A DNA stretch of 64,000 bases, taken from NCBI GenBank assembly GCA_944990035.1, contig CALYLX010000156.1, forward strand, positions 372,001-436,000. The letters are read 5' to 3'. Shown here in pieces: positions 54,286 through 64,000 of this stretch. Numbering within the stretch: position 1 is the stretch's first letter; each line of letters opens with the position of its first letter. Both the position numbers and the translations under genes were made by a program. The stretch comes from Clitopilus passeckerianus (lineage: Eukaryota; Basidiomycota; Agaricomycetes; Agaricales; Entolomataceae). The notes beneath the pieces are model-generated. The model ran no database searches, had not been told where the DNA came from, and saw only the letters and a program-made list of their open reading frames with translations.

Positions 54286-57200
54286 TTAAGGATGCTCCTC
54301 GTCGGTATCAGAGATGCTTTCGGTGGCATGCTGTCGGAGACGGTAGTGCATGACTAGCTCAGCACTCTGCTTCCAAATATATTGCCGCACTGCTGCCAGG
54401 CTCATGCCTAGGGGAAGCAAGACGTCGTTGCAAACGATCTCGTATAGGTCGAGGGGATTCTGGCTGCGGAGCTTCTCGGCTTCCTCGGGTGCAAGCTTTT
54501 CCAAGAGCTTGTCATGGACCTGCAAAAGGGTCAGTAGGAGAGGTGGACAAGATGATTGGAGTTGCTCACATGCGTGACAAGCTTCTTCACCCTCAGGTAT
54601 CGGTTGGCAGTTAGCTTGTTCTGTGCACTGCAGAAAGTGAGGTTAGAACAGTGACCGGGGAGAGTTGATGTGAAACTGACGTATTGAGGAATTCCGGTAA
54701 TTGGTCCTTTGGATCCCTTGCTGGCGCAGGTAGCAACACGAAGCTCACTTTCGCCGCTGGTTGTGCAGGAGGCGCCTTGTTGAGGAGGAGATACTCCATC
54801 AGCCACATAGGCATTTCCTGCTCAAGTGTGCGTAGGTCATGCTTGCCACTTGAGACTGTCCCCCTGTACACAGTGAGGTAGGATGGCGAAGCTTCTTCGG
54901 CAATGAGAAGGGTTGTATTCTCAGGCAAGCGATAGCTTGGGCTTTCAGCAGAGGGTGGAGGACTGAGGGCGCTTGCGAGTAGAATCTCGGCTGCTGATTT
55001 CTCGGGCACAGCAGGTGCTTCCTATGAGGGCTTTGGTGTCAGCAATGAACTATTGAGATAGTAAAAGGCATACCGTGGCTGGTGTTTCAGCTGTAGGAAG
55101 TGCTGCTGTTCCTGACACCGCAATTTCGCTCACTGGCCGTTTTCCGCCAGCGATGTTGCCGAATTTCTTCAGTCTGCCCATTAATCCACCTCCAGGGGTG
55201 ACTGGCGTCTGGACGTCCGGCTTTCCAGGCCCAGACCATCCAGAGAAATCGTCGGCAACAGCAGGAGTGGCGCCTGTTGCAGACGCTTGACGGGTCCTCG
55301 AGAAATAGTCACTGGCTGGACCCGAAGCTGGTTCTGCGTTGTCCATAGTTGCAGATCTCAGCCTCCTAGGCATTGGTGTGGCGTCGTTGCTGGGAATAGC
55401 AGGTAAAGTGTTCACGTCCTTGGCGAAAAGTGGGATCAAGGGTGTCAAGAGAGGTGAAGCGCGCTGTGGCGGCGCACTTGTTGGGGCCATAGCTGGTATC
55501 ATTTTGGGAGACTGCGTAACAGCGCTATATTGGCGGTTTTGGGCATCCAGGGGCCTTGGCTTCGGGATTTCGATATGCAAATCCGTTGGGGTGGAAGATG
55601 GTGGGCTTGAACTGCTTGTGGTATCCCCGGAAGCAGAATCGTCTTGTTCCTTGGGCTGGGGATGCATCCGCTGCTCCTCCTTGATGAAGCCCAAGAATAA
55701 ATTTCTGAGAACCCATTTCCCCAGGTTGACTACGAGGCGCATGTCAGCAAATATGACAGACGACATGTAAAGGCACTTACTCTTGGACTCATCATTGAAC
55801 CGTCGATCATTCCCATAGCCAACCTCGTCAGCATAAACCTCAGCCTCGAACGACCTCTCCGTCAGATGAATGACCAGCACTCCTGCCTTCGTGTCTGCAT
55901 TTGCCCAGGAAGATACGACAGCCTCTCCCTCAATGCGTTCCCTCACCACTTCCAGAGCTTCTCGTGGACTCCTTTCACGCTCGCCCCCACTCCCGCCAGC
56001 CCAGCTTCCCGTATTGCTGGCCATCGAAACATCTTCACGAGTGAAGCGACCAAGGCAGGTACACTTGATGAGATCCCAAACCGCAACCTCACCAGAAGTG
56101 TCAATGGTGAGGGCGTGTATGCGATCATTCAAGATTATGGACCGGACAAGCCCATGATCTCCAGTGATGACTTCTTCCGGGTCGGCCAGCAGTGGAATAG
56201 CGTCACTCGCCAGCTCTCGCTCCTCGTAGTCCAACCGGGCTGTATTGCGCAGTAAGGTGTCTTCAGGAGGGGGAGTCTGGTGCGGGCTGTTGGGTAATGC
56301 ACCAGGGCTCCTGTATGCCTCCGGAATAGGTGCTCGGATGGGATTGTGTGCTCTAGGCACCGACATGATAGATGCGGCAGAGTACAAAGTCGCAACTTCC
56401 GGATCGCGCCCTCGTGACGCTGAGAATGGCTCATTGGGGGAGATGAGCTTGATGAGGCTGTCAAAGGGGATGCCGTATAAGGTGGTAGCACCCGCTTCGG
56501 TGGATCGGTGGAAATCCGAAGAGAGGGAGTGGACGGAGAGGCCGTAGGATTTCTTCATCCGCATGCTATTCACGCTTGTTGTGGAGTCGTAGCTGAGTTC
56601 CGGGCTGGCGTCGGCGCTCCCACCAAATGGCACAGGCGACTCTGTTCGAGGGTGATTGGGGTCTGCTAAGAGCGGCTCCAAGGCTTCTGCTCGGTCTGAA
56701 CGTCGTGCTGGGACTTTCCACCGTTTGACACTGGCGCGGCCGGATGCAGTCCAGAGGAGGGTTTCATCCATTGCGATGACTTTGTTGATTCCGTCGGAGA
56801 AGGAGTTGGTAGAATCTGTGTCTTGGCAGAGTAGCATGCATTCTCCTTCTGAGATATCGGAGCAACCTTCAACGTCGACTCTGCATACCAGGCCTGATCG
56901 GTCGCCGGAGTAAAATACTTCCAGTGAACGGTGGGAGGAGTGAAGGGACCAGACGGAATCCGTATGGTGGGTAAAGGTGTGGAGACATCTCTGAGAGGAC
57001 AGAGACCAGAGCTTCACTGAAGCTAGATAAACGTAGGTTGAGCCTATATTTGCCAATGTAAGGTAGATACAACATACCATCAGCAGAACCCGTCAGTAGC
57101 TGAATGTGGACACCTGTCAGTCTAGCTCGTAAAACAAGTCACCGGAGAGAACTCACATATTTGCCATCCTCTGAAATAAGGATAGAACGGATATTATCGG

Positions 57201-58412
57201 TGTGACCAACCAGCTTTGCTATAAGCAAGGAATCAGCAACCGAGTATAGGATGAACAACAATTAACACAGTACCTGTTCGTTTTCCGGAGCGAGGATCCC
57301 AAAGCCGGACGACTCGCTCTGGGGAACCAGACGCTATCGTGGTACCATAAGGGTCCGCAGCCAGGGCATAAATCGAAGACTTCGGGGATTGCGCATCAGG
57401 GGGGTTGAGTGTAACTACTGGGTCGTGTTGTCCAGAGCGACTTAGGTCCCAGAGTTTGATAGTTCGGTCGAAGGATCCGGAGGCCACCCAGTTCTGTTCG
57501 CGCCTATTGACTGCTCAATGATAATTGCGGAAAGGATGGAAGAGGTGGAGCTTACGAGTGTGCTAAGCAGCGCACGTAGTCTGAGTGAGTGCCCATAGTT
57601 GAAGGGTCGCTGGCATTTGGACCGTGGGGAGTCCAGGCTTTGACAGTGCCGTCTGAAGAGGCAGAGATAACTGGAGCGGTCTCGTGAGCAACAATCCTGG
57701 AGAGGGTCTGAGCAGAGTCACATACCTGTTTGATTATAGTTACACAGTAGTATGTCATTAATCCAATCTGCATGAGCTTGAGCACATTGTCGGAAGTCGC
57801 TGGGCTGTGGGATCGTCAGTCAGGTACGGAACTGTTACAGATGGGTGGACGCACTCTTCCTGGTTTGTATGCAGCTGCATCAGCCTCCCATTTGCTCTCG
57901 TAGGGTATTGAGATTTTCCTCTGCCGTTTCTTGGTGCCCACCACATCGCCGAGCACATCCCCATCGCTCTGGATTCTATCCTCGCCGTCCTCAGTTTCTT
58001 CGTCCGTGAGATCGTCGACCCAACCAGTCATGATCTCCCAGCGTCCGTATCGACGCCTTAAACCATCTTCAATCCTGGGTGTCCGTTTCTTCATGGGTAT
58101 TCCCAAATCCCAAGAAATAATAAGTCCATCACGGGCGCCAGTGTAGAGAATACCCTCCGGAGCAACTCGACCTGCGAGTTGCGTGGACGAATCAAGGGCA
58201 AGAGAAGATACTGCAAGACGGTGCCGAGGATGTTTAGTCCATTTCGGCACTTTTTGCCTAGGTTTGCCGTCACTGGACCCTTCACTGCGGGGAACCAGGA
58301 GTGGTCCTATAGCACCTAGTCGTGGAACTCCGTAAGGTGGGAGCTGGAGCCTTGGAGGTGGCTCATCTGGAGGTGGAATCACGTAGGATACCCTTCGGCG
58401 TTGCTGTCCCAT
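54286..58412 (-). CDS. wdr48: WDR48/UAF1-type WD40 protein (deubiquitinase cofactor)
   Basis: Eleven exons on the minus strand: 58412-57855, 57804-57726, 57670-57556, 57503-57274, 57218-57157, 57099-57078, 57022-55781, 55729-55074, 55021-54681, 54627-54570 and 54519-54286. Phases all agree, giving 1198 aa. The N-terminal half is a WD40 propeller with clear blades: [85 protein letters not shown]. The C-terminal 250 residues match the DUF3337/SUMO-like-domain region typical of WDR48 ([49 protein letters not shown]-type helix). WDR48/UAF1 (Bun107 in fission yeast) activates USP-family deubiquitinases. The family average is nearer 700-1000 aa; extra length lies in Ser/Pro-rich loops. A 22-nt microexon (57078-57099) is required. 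Confidence 0.92.
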
Positions 58413-58824
58413 GCTTTCTGGCCTTTACGACGAGCGCATGAACGACGTTGGACGTCGTCTTGAACGTTGATCAAGGATTGCCTCTAAAGGAAATCAGGCA
58501 GGTGTTTGTTTGATAGTTTTGACATTGGCTTCGAATCCAAACTTTCATTTGTTTGGAACGTCGGGCGTTGGCTTTTAGACCAAACATTTCACTGCAATGC
58601 CAGTGTCACTGTCGCTGTCCGAGTCAGCCTGTCAGTGTCCATGCGACCTACGATGATCCTTCACAGCATATGGAAGCATCGGCGTCCTATGGTACTGCTT
58701 ATAAGGTCAAGAAATAGAATAGAAGGGCTCATGCCGCGTTAGCCAGCGCCCTCAGCTTTTCTTACACCGCCAAACATCTGGAGCCTCTACCATTCCGAGT
58801 CCCTTTCTTCTCTACTGAAGAAAT
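58413..58824. promoter_or_regulatory. Divergent promoter region
   Basis: 412 bp between the WDR48 homologue (minus) and the multi-TM gene (plus). A TTATAAGG TATA-like box near 58688 serves the plus-strand gene. Confidence 0.5.
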
Positions 58825-59868
58825 ATGTCTAACTCTTCGGCATGCGTGGAGGCCAACCCGGACATAGCAGGGATTGGGGTCCGAGTCTCGATCTATGTCC
58901 AAGCCCTTCTCGCTCTCGTACCTTTTGCCCTCACCTTGTCCAGCGACGCGACAAACCTCAGAGACGGACTCACCAGAATTCCAACCATTTTCACCTCACT
59001 TCTGGTGACGTCCTGTGGCCTTCTCATAGCTGCCATGATTCAAGCAGCCAAGCGCCAGCTCAGCCTGTATCATGCCATGATTTTGCTCCTGCTGTCTTGG
59101 ATCAATATGTCGAGCTTCATGGCGCTTGAGCCGCCCAGCGAGGAAAAAGAGAGCACATCTTCGCAAGAGTCGCCATCTCTCAAGACGATATTTGGAGCTA
59201 ATCCCCTCCCTTTTGTACTTAGCTCTGCGTTCTTCAGCCTGACGGGAATATTTGGCTTATGGGTTTGGAGCAGCCCGGGCAGATTCGGCCCACAGCCAGA
59301 ATGCAGCTTCGGAATATCTTTTACACTTTTTGAAATATCCCCCGACAATAAAGGTATACGTATTGTAGCTCTTATCTTTCATTCCATTGCACTTATACCT
59401 GTCTTCAATATCCTCATTTTCAATTTGTTGTTGTCGATATTGATGCTTGGGACCTTCGTATTCGCTCCCCTGTTCTTCTTCCTCCTCTTGTCGCTAATTA
59501 TTTGTTTGAAAACAATCTTTTGTGCGATTGCCTCCGTTATCCTTCCCAGGTCACGCCTTGTGCAGGTGGTCTACGATACGTATCTGACTTGGGCCCACTT
59601 CCACTCCTTGATACATTCCAAACGATTTTGGACCTCTTCTCCCCGCATTTTTTCGATCCTTTTCTTGCAATATTTCTTCATTCTTGCGACTGAATATGGC
59701 ATTTTCGACGGCACGGGCAAGGTCAAGAGTGGGGAAGGGGAGTGGACGTATGGACAGGTCCTAGCTCTCATCTTGCTTATCATCCCAATCAAAGATTCGA
59801 TCGAAGCTGTTTCGCAGAGGTTAAGGAAACGGGATGAGGTGACTACGCCAGTGACCGCGGCTGTTTGA
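58825..59868 (+). CDS. Multi-pass membrane protein, tandem copy A (347 aa)
   Basis: Single exon. It opens with ANPDIAGIGVRVSIYVQ, a signature of an Agaricomycete membrane family, and has about seven or eight hydrophobic helices between residues 15 and 325. A polar Ser/Glu loop follows the third helix, and GFGPQPECSFGISF-like residues (RFGPQPECSFGIS) follow the fourth. The end EGEWTYGQVLALILLIIPIKD is nearly the same as in the copy at 60377. No transporter or receptor motif is recognised. Start fixed by the conserved N-terminus shared with the paralogue. Confidence 0.8.
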   Translation: MSNSSACVEANPDIAGIGVRVSIYVQALLALVPFALTLSSDATNLRDGLTRIPTIFTSLLVTSCGLLIAAMIQAAKRQLSLYHAMILLLLSWINMSSFMALEPPSEEKESTSSQESPSLKTIFGANPLPFVLSSAFFSLTGIFGLWVWSSPGRFGPQPECSFGISFTLFEISPDNKGIRIVALIFHSIALIPVFNILIFNLLLSILMLGTFVFAPLFFFLLLSLIICLKTIFCAIASVILPRSRLVQVVYDTYLTWAHFHSLIHSKRFWTSSPRIFSILFLQYFFILATEYGIFDGTGKVKSGEGEWTYGQVLALILLIIPIKDSIEAVSQRLRKRDEVTTPVTAAV

Positions 59869-60376
59869 ACCCGGAAGACACTGGGTGATCCATGAGTTCG
59901 AGGGCAGAGGTGTCGTTGGCAAGGAGTACGGCGCTGATACGACCATCTATTGCGGAGCGTCCATTTACCTAAACGTTTCCGGTGCGTCTTCAGCCTCTCC
60001 ATTAAAGCCGTCGTCTGACACCTGTAACAGGCAATGGTATATCCCTCAGCCATTCATCTCCTCGTCACCACTTAAAGGACATTCACTGGCGGCTTTATAA
60101 TGGATGCAGGAGGGCAAGGAGCTGCGAGGGAATGATAGGCCTCCCTTGGCTGCCAAGCAATCTGTTACAAATTGGGTATCACACGCAAAATGAAAGGGGA
60201 GTCGGGACTTTGTGGCTTGATGGATCCTATGCCTCGACCGTTCCACTCTATTCGTAGCTCAGCCTAACCAGGGACTACCCACAGGAACTGTACCTAGTGC
60301 TCTTATATATGTGACCCATACGAACCTTCCTCTTTGCCCCCATCGTCTCTCTTATCTCGAACTTCCTCCTCTGGCT
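59869..60376. other. Intergenic between tandem paralogues
   Basis: No frame with features. Probably the terminator of copy A and promoter of copy B. Confidence 0.5.
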
Positions 60377-61501
60377 ATGTCTGAACCAGCCCCATGTATC
60401 GACGCAAATCCAGACGTGGCCGGGATTGGTGTCCGCGTTTCAATCTACATTCAGGCGGCACTCGTCTTTCTACCCTTGATCCTCGCCATCAGGAAGCATA
60501 CCCCACAAGCGATCGAGAAGTTCAACAACCTTCGCTACCTGTTCACTTCCCTCGTCCTCAACTCCTGCGGGCTTCTCATAGCCGCCATTGTGCAGGCAGT
60601 CCAGCAAAAACTTAGCGTCTATCACGCTATGATAGTTCTCAATCTATGTTGGATCAACAGCCTGAGCGTTGCGTCTCTCCCAAACATGGAGACTATGCTC
60701 CAGCAACTTCCATCTTCGACCAATCGCATTTCCGAACGTGCACGCCATCCGGGGACTGTGACGAGCATCATCTTTGTATGCATTAGCAGCCTTCACCTGT
60801 GCTTGGTGGGAGCATTGGGAATATGGCTGTGGAGCAGCATGCGGAGGTTTGGCCCACACCCAGAGTGTTCGTACGGAATCTCGTTCGGCCTTTGGACCCC
60901 TTGGCCACGGGAAGGCCATCGAAACGTTATCATATTCTTCTACGCGTTGGTCTCGATACCTCGAGGCAACCTAGGGGTGTTTTATGTCTTTATCGGCCTA
61001 GCGACGCTCAGCGTTTGGATTATGCAGGCTGTCGGTGGTATATCGCTATTCCTGCTCAGCGGCATTAAACGATTCTTCTTCACACTTGCCCTGGTTGTTT
61101 TCCCCAAGGATGGCCGTTTATTGTCGCTTTACGATGGCTTGTACATTAAGCGAGTTCCTTGGATCTTCTACTCCGACGATTTTTGGTGGACTATCAATAG
61201 GCTGGGTGTTGCTGTGGTACAGGCCATACTTGTGTATGGGACGGAGCACGCCATCCATATAAGCCGTGACAAGGTCAAGCCAGGCGAGGATGAATGGACG
61301 TACGGTCAGACGCTGGCTATTGTATTGCTTACCATTCCGCTCAAAGACAATTTCAAGTACATCTTTGCACGATTTGGGTTTGCCTCTGAAGGTCTTGCAC
61401 TCAAAGTTGATGCGTCAACTTGGACTGGACTAGAGAGGTTTGGCATCTGTGATCAGGGAGTCATGACGGAAAAGCCTAGTCAACGAAGGAATAGCAGGTA
61501 G
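60377..61501 (+). CDS. Multi-pass membrane protein, tandem copy B (374 aa)
   Basis: Single exon, paralogue of the 58825 gene. Shared blocks: NPD-AGIGVRVSIY-QA, SCGLLIAA, LS-YHAMI, RFGPHPECSYGISF and GEDEWTYGQTLAIVLLTIPLKD. It has about seven hydrophobic helices and a longer polar C-terminus. The frame is open 66 nt upstream, but ATG 60377 gives the N-terminus that aligns with copy A. Function unknown. The local tandem duplication suggests selection for divergence or dosage. Confidence 0.8.
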   Translation: MSEPAPCIDANPDVAGIGVRVSIYIQAALVFLPLILAIRKHTPQAIEKFNNLRYLFTSLVLNSCGLLIAAIVQAVQQKLSVYHAMIVLNLCWINSLSVASLPNMETMLQQLPSSTNRISERARHPGTVTSIIFVCISSLHLCLVGALGIWLWSSMRRFGPHPECSYGISFGLWTPWPREGHRNVIIFFYALVSIPRGNLGVFYVFIGLATLSVWIMQAVGGISLFLLSGIKRFFFTLALVVFPKDGRLLSLYDGLYIKRVPWIFYSDDFWWTINRLGVAVVQAILVYGTEHAIHISRDKVKPGEDEWTYGQTLAIVLLTIPLKDNFKYIFARFGFASEGLALKVDASTWTGLERFGICDQGVMTEKPSQRRNSR

Positions 61502-63650
61502 ATTACTTGTCTAGGTTGAAAGAATGTAATTTTTGCTTGCTTGCCGAGTATAAATATCGAATGCCAGTGGTCGTTCACACGTTTGCGCCGTAAAAATTGT
61601 ACAGCCACCTTGTCATTGAAGACTTAGCTCCTGCCCTCACCGCGTTCGGCAACTTCGCTGGTATTAACGGGCTGAATTAGCCGGAATCCCTTCAATGGTG
61701 CTCTGGCAGGCTTATTACACGCTTCTGAACACTTTCACCTGACTATACAACCTGAGAAACCCGACATGATCAACTACAACTAGAGGGTCTCCGCCAAATT
61801 GCTCTCAAGGAGAGGCTCGGGATACCAAGCATCTTCCAAGGTCTTGGCCCAACAAACCAAGCTCGATCTCCTCCCTATGTCTTACTTTTTGGACTATTTA
61901 TAACTCGGAAGATCCAAAAAAGGAATTGGGTGACGTTGTCCCTAGTCAACCTCATTGTCAGCCTCCCCGCCGAAAAGCTATAAAAGCCCCCCTAGAATGC
62001 CCTCAATCTTCATTCGGTCTTCTCTTCTCCTCTCACTTCCAAAGACATGCCTCTGAGCATCGTCCACACTCATGAGCATCGTCTCTTTTCTTCTTCTTCA
62101 TCATTGCCACTACTCAGGGGGCTTGAAGACCGTCTCTCGCCGTATCATTGCTTTTTCTATTGTTTTACTATGTCGTCGTAATGCTTCGAGATCGCATTGC
62201 TTTACTTAAAATGGTAAATCTTAGTGTTTTCTTGGGGTTGGTTCAGAACTGACCATGGCGTGTACAGTTATCATCATTGTTTCAACGCTAGCCAGCAAGT
62301 CAACAAGCTCGGCGAGGAATTCGCGAAAGGCGGCTTCACCGATGATCCATGCGAGCACTGGGGAGGTATAGGCCCAACCAATTACGCCGGCAGAAGGTCC
62401 GGAAATTATGGCGGGGGATACTCTGTCGATGTTGTAGGGTGAGGTGTTGGTTGAACGACGCACTTTGAGGAAGGGTTGAGTCGACGAAGTTAACAGTTGT
62501 GGAGGGCGGTCTTGACGAGATAGTGGAGAAAGATATTAGAACTAACGAAACGGGTAAATGGAAAGGGCAAGGGCGAGGTTGGGAAGGGGATGTCGATGAC
62601 ACTCGCCGAGGAAGATCGGCCGTCTTTCTCGGCACTGCAGGAGATCGCGCTGCAGTTGGGTGCCCAACCATCGACAACCTTCAGGAAAGAATCAATCTCA
62701 TCTACAACGACAACACATTTCTCATTCGACTGAGAGGCCACTACGCCTAGGTCGTTTTCTGAAAAATGCCCTCCTCACCACCGCTGGACGTCAACCCGGC
62801 ACTTCTGACTTTTCAATTAACGAGCTGTCAAGCATTCCAGCCTACAAAGAAGCCAATGTCTCTTCGCCAGCTGCCTCTAGTGCCCGGTGCCTGAGGCGGC
62901 ATATTAGGCGAAGCGATATTCCCATCGACGAGAATATGGACAAGGCTGGACGAAAGGAAACCAGGTGTCAACTTTCGCACCTTAGCCATCATTCGCAACT
63001 TCACGGTTCTCGCAACAAGAAGCAGGTAGATCTGCGGACAGGACTCCGATTTCTAAGGAGCATACGGTATCTGGAAGAGAGTAGGATGGAGACAAGCTAG
63101 TCTTGCCCATCCTTGGAAGCGTGGCCGGTCCTTTAGTAGCGCCCTCTTTCAAGATTCCCAACGCTTCTCTTCTGCGGCGAAACACGACGAAGAACACGGG
63201 CGCGGATGATTCTCGACGATGGATCAGGTTCAAAGGCTTTTCCAAAATGCAGAGATAGGGTACGATGATGGAAGGGTTAGAAGGTGTTAGAAGTAGCGCG
63301 TTGGAAGTCAGCGGTGGGGAGGAGAATATGGAGCAGGGAACGATGTACGGCGGCAGTGGCAGGTCACGACGAAGAGATCAGGGGGAGTCCACAAGCCAAA
63401 GTTCACTCGTTTTCAGGTGTTCAACAACCTTTTTCGGTTCGGAATCAAGACCGCCTACAGCAACAACAGTCGGCTCGGCCTCGTTTCAGGGTCAGCAGCC
63501 AACGCTTTGCCCATCCAAAGAGTTTCCCTGCCACATATTTCCTCGTCTTATGACGGAGGCGGGAACAACTCATTGGTCGAGGATGCGATTTGTTGGGGCG
63601 AAGAGGAAGGAGGAGGAGGGAGGATATAGCAGCATGAGGTGGCGAGCAGG
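61502..63650. other. Largely unreadable region with one strong promoter-like site
   Basis: A GCTATAAAAGCCC box at about 61976 and a CT-rich leader precede ATG 62046, which opens a frame of only 43 codons. A plausible intron (GTAAAT at 62216 to CAG at about 62268) exists, but no exon chain carries on convincingly. Later frames on both strands show no known domain. Probably decayed or heavily spliced sequence. Confidence 0.35.
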
Positions 63651-64000
63651 CAGAGATATTTCGAGAGGGTGGCGGAGAGGGCATTCAGCACGGAAACCGA
63701 CCTGGATGAAGACACGAATTCACGGGTCACGCCTCCTGGGTTGGATGAAGTGGAGTGGAAGGTGATAAAAAGCTGGGGGAGACGGTTGAGATTGGATGAC
63801 GAGGCGAGAAGGACCCGATGCCGAGTAACCAGGATGAAGGCAAGAAGTTACGGGCGAAGGGCAACGGGTTCGGACAGAAAACCAAAAAAACCACATTCAA
63901 TGGCTTCAAGAACGGTTTCGGGAGGAGTGGACGCACCGGTTGGGATAGGGTGCGAGGATGACGACGACATGGACATATTTCTCAAGTACCTACACGCATG
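63634..64000 (+). CDS. Possible partial gene running off the window
   Basis: After an AG at 63630-63633 a frame stays open to the window end (about 120 codons). It has a charged, plausible composition: QRYFERVAERAFSTETDLDE, then DEVEWKVIKSWGRRLRLDDE, and an acidic DDDDMDIFLKYL end. No domain is recognised and the upstream exon is not identified. Confidence 0.25.

Noticed and set aside
1..64000. CRISPR arrays, bacterial operons, ribosome binding sites or riboswitches
   Set aside because: Introns, TATA boxes, a Pol III-type tRNA and gene content show nuclear fungal DNA; no direct-repeat arrays were seen.

Overview
The window is nuclear DNA of a filamentous basidiomycete, most likely an Agaricomycete. 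Evidence: many phase-consistent GT..AG introns of about 48-60 nt with CTGAC/CTAAC-like branch sites, compact two-strand gene packing, and families typical of mushroom-forming fungi (NACHT-ankyrin NLR, Crinkler-type N-terminus, CRN-type kinase relic, ANK-MYND protein, multi-TM expansions, a domesticated retroelement RNase H). I could not fix the genus. All exon models were built by hand from splice sites and reading frame.

Layout. 1-5.8 kb: little recognisable, then two membrane/coiled-coil genes. 6-12 kb: a LanC-like enzyme gene, a kinase pseudogene with a stop codon in its catalytic loop, a weak small gene, and a Crinkler-like N-terminal fragment. 12-14 kb: another coiled-coil gene. 14.1-18.4 kb: a 7-exon, 1272-aa NACHT-ankyrin NLR. 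18.8-21 kb: two small unknown genes. 21.8-29 kb: three large coiled-coil genes. 29-34 kb: a decayed paralogue fragment, an aminoglycoside-phosphotransferase-like relic, an ANK-MYND gene and a non-autonomous hAT-type transposon with intact 8-bp target duplication. 34-48.8 kb: more coiled-coil genes, interleaved with an unknown 35.4-kb gene, an 8-exon multi-TM gene and a LamG-like gene. 49 kb: tRNA-Thr(UGU). 49.7-54.2 kb: an RNase H fusion gene, an FCP1/NIF-like phosphatase-fold gene and a small secreted GPI-type protein. 54.3-58.4 kb: an 11-exon WDR48/UAF1 homologue, the clearest conserved housekeeping gene. 58.8-61.5 kb: two tandem multi-TM paralogues. 61.5-64 kb: mostly unreadable, with a possible gene start running off the end.

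The most unusual feature is a dispersed cluster of about ten lineage-specific proteins. Most combine an N-terminal hydrophobic region, a long coiled coil and a basic C-terminus that often ends in K/R-P-W-F. Seven of them carry a near-identical upstream element, consensus TCAAACAAGYRCAAYSG, placed about 50-95 bp before the start codon and followed by a TATA-like box. This looks like a co-regulated, rapidly diversifying membrane-tethered coiled-coil family. Its function is unknown.
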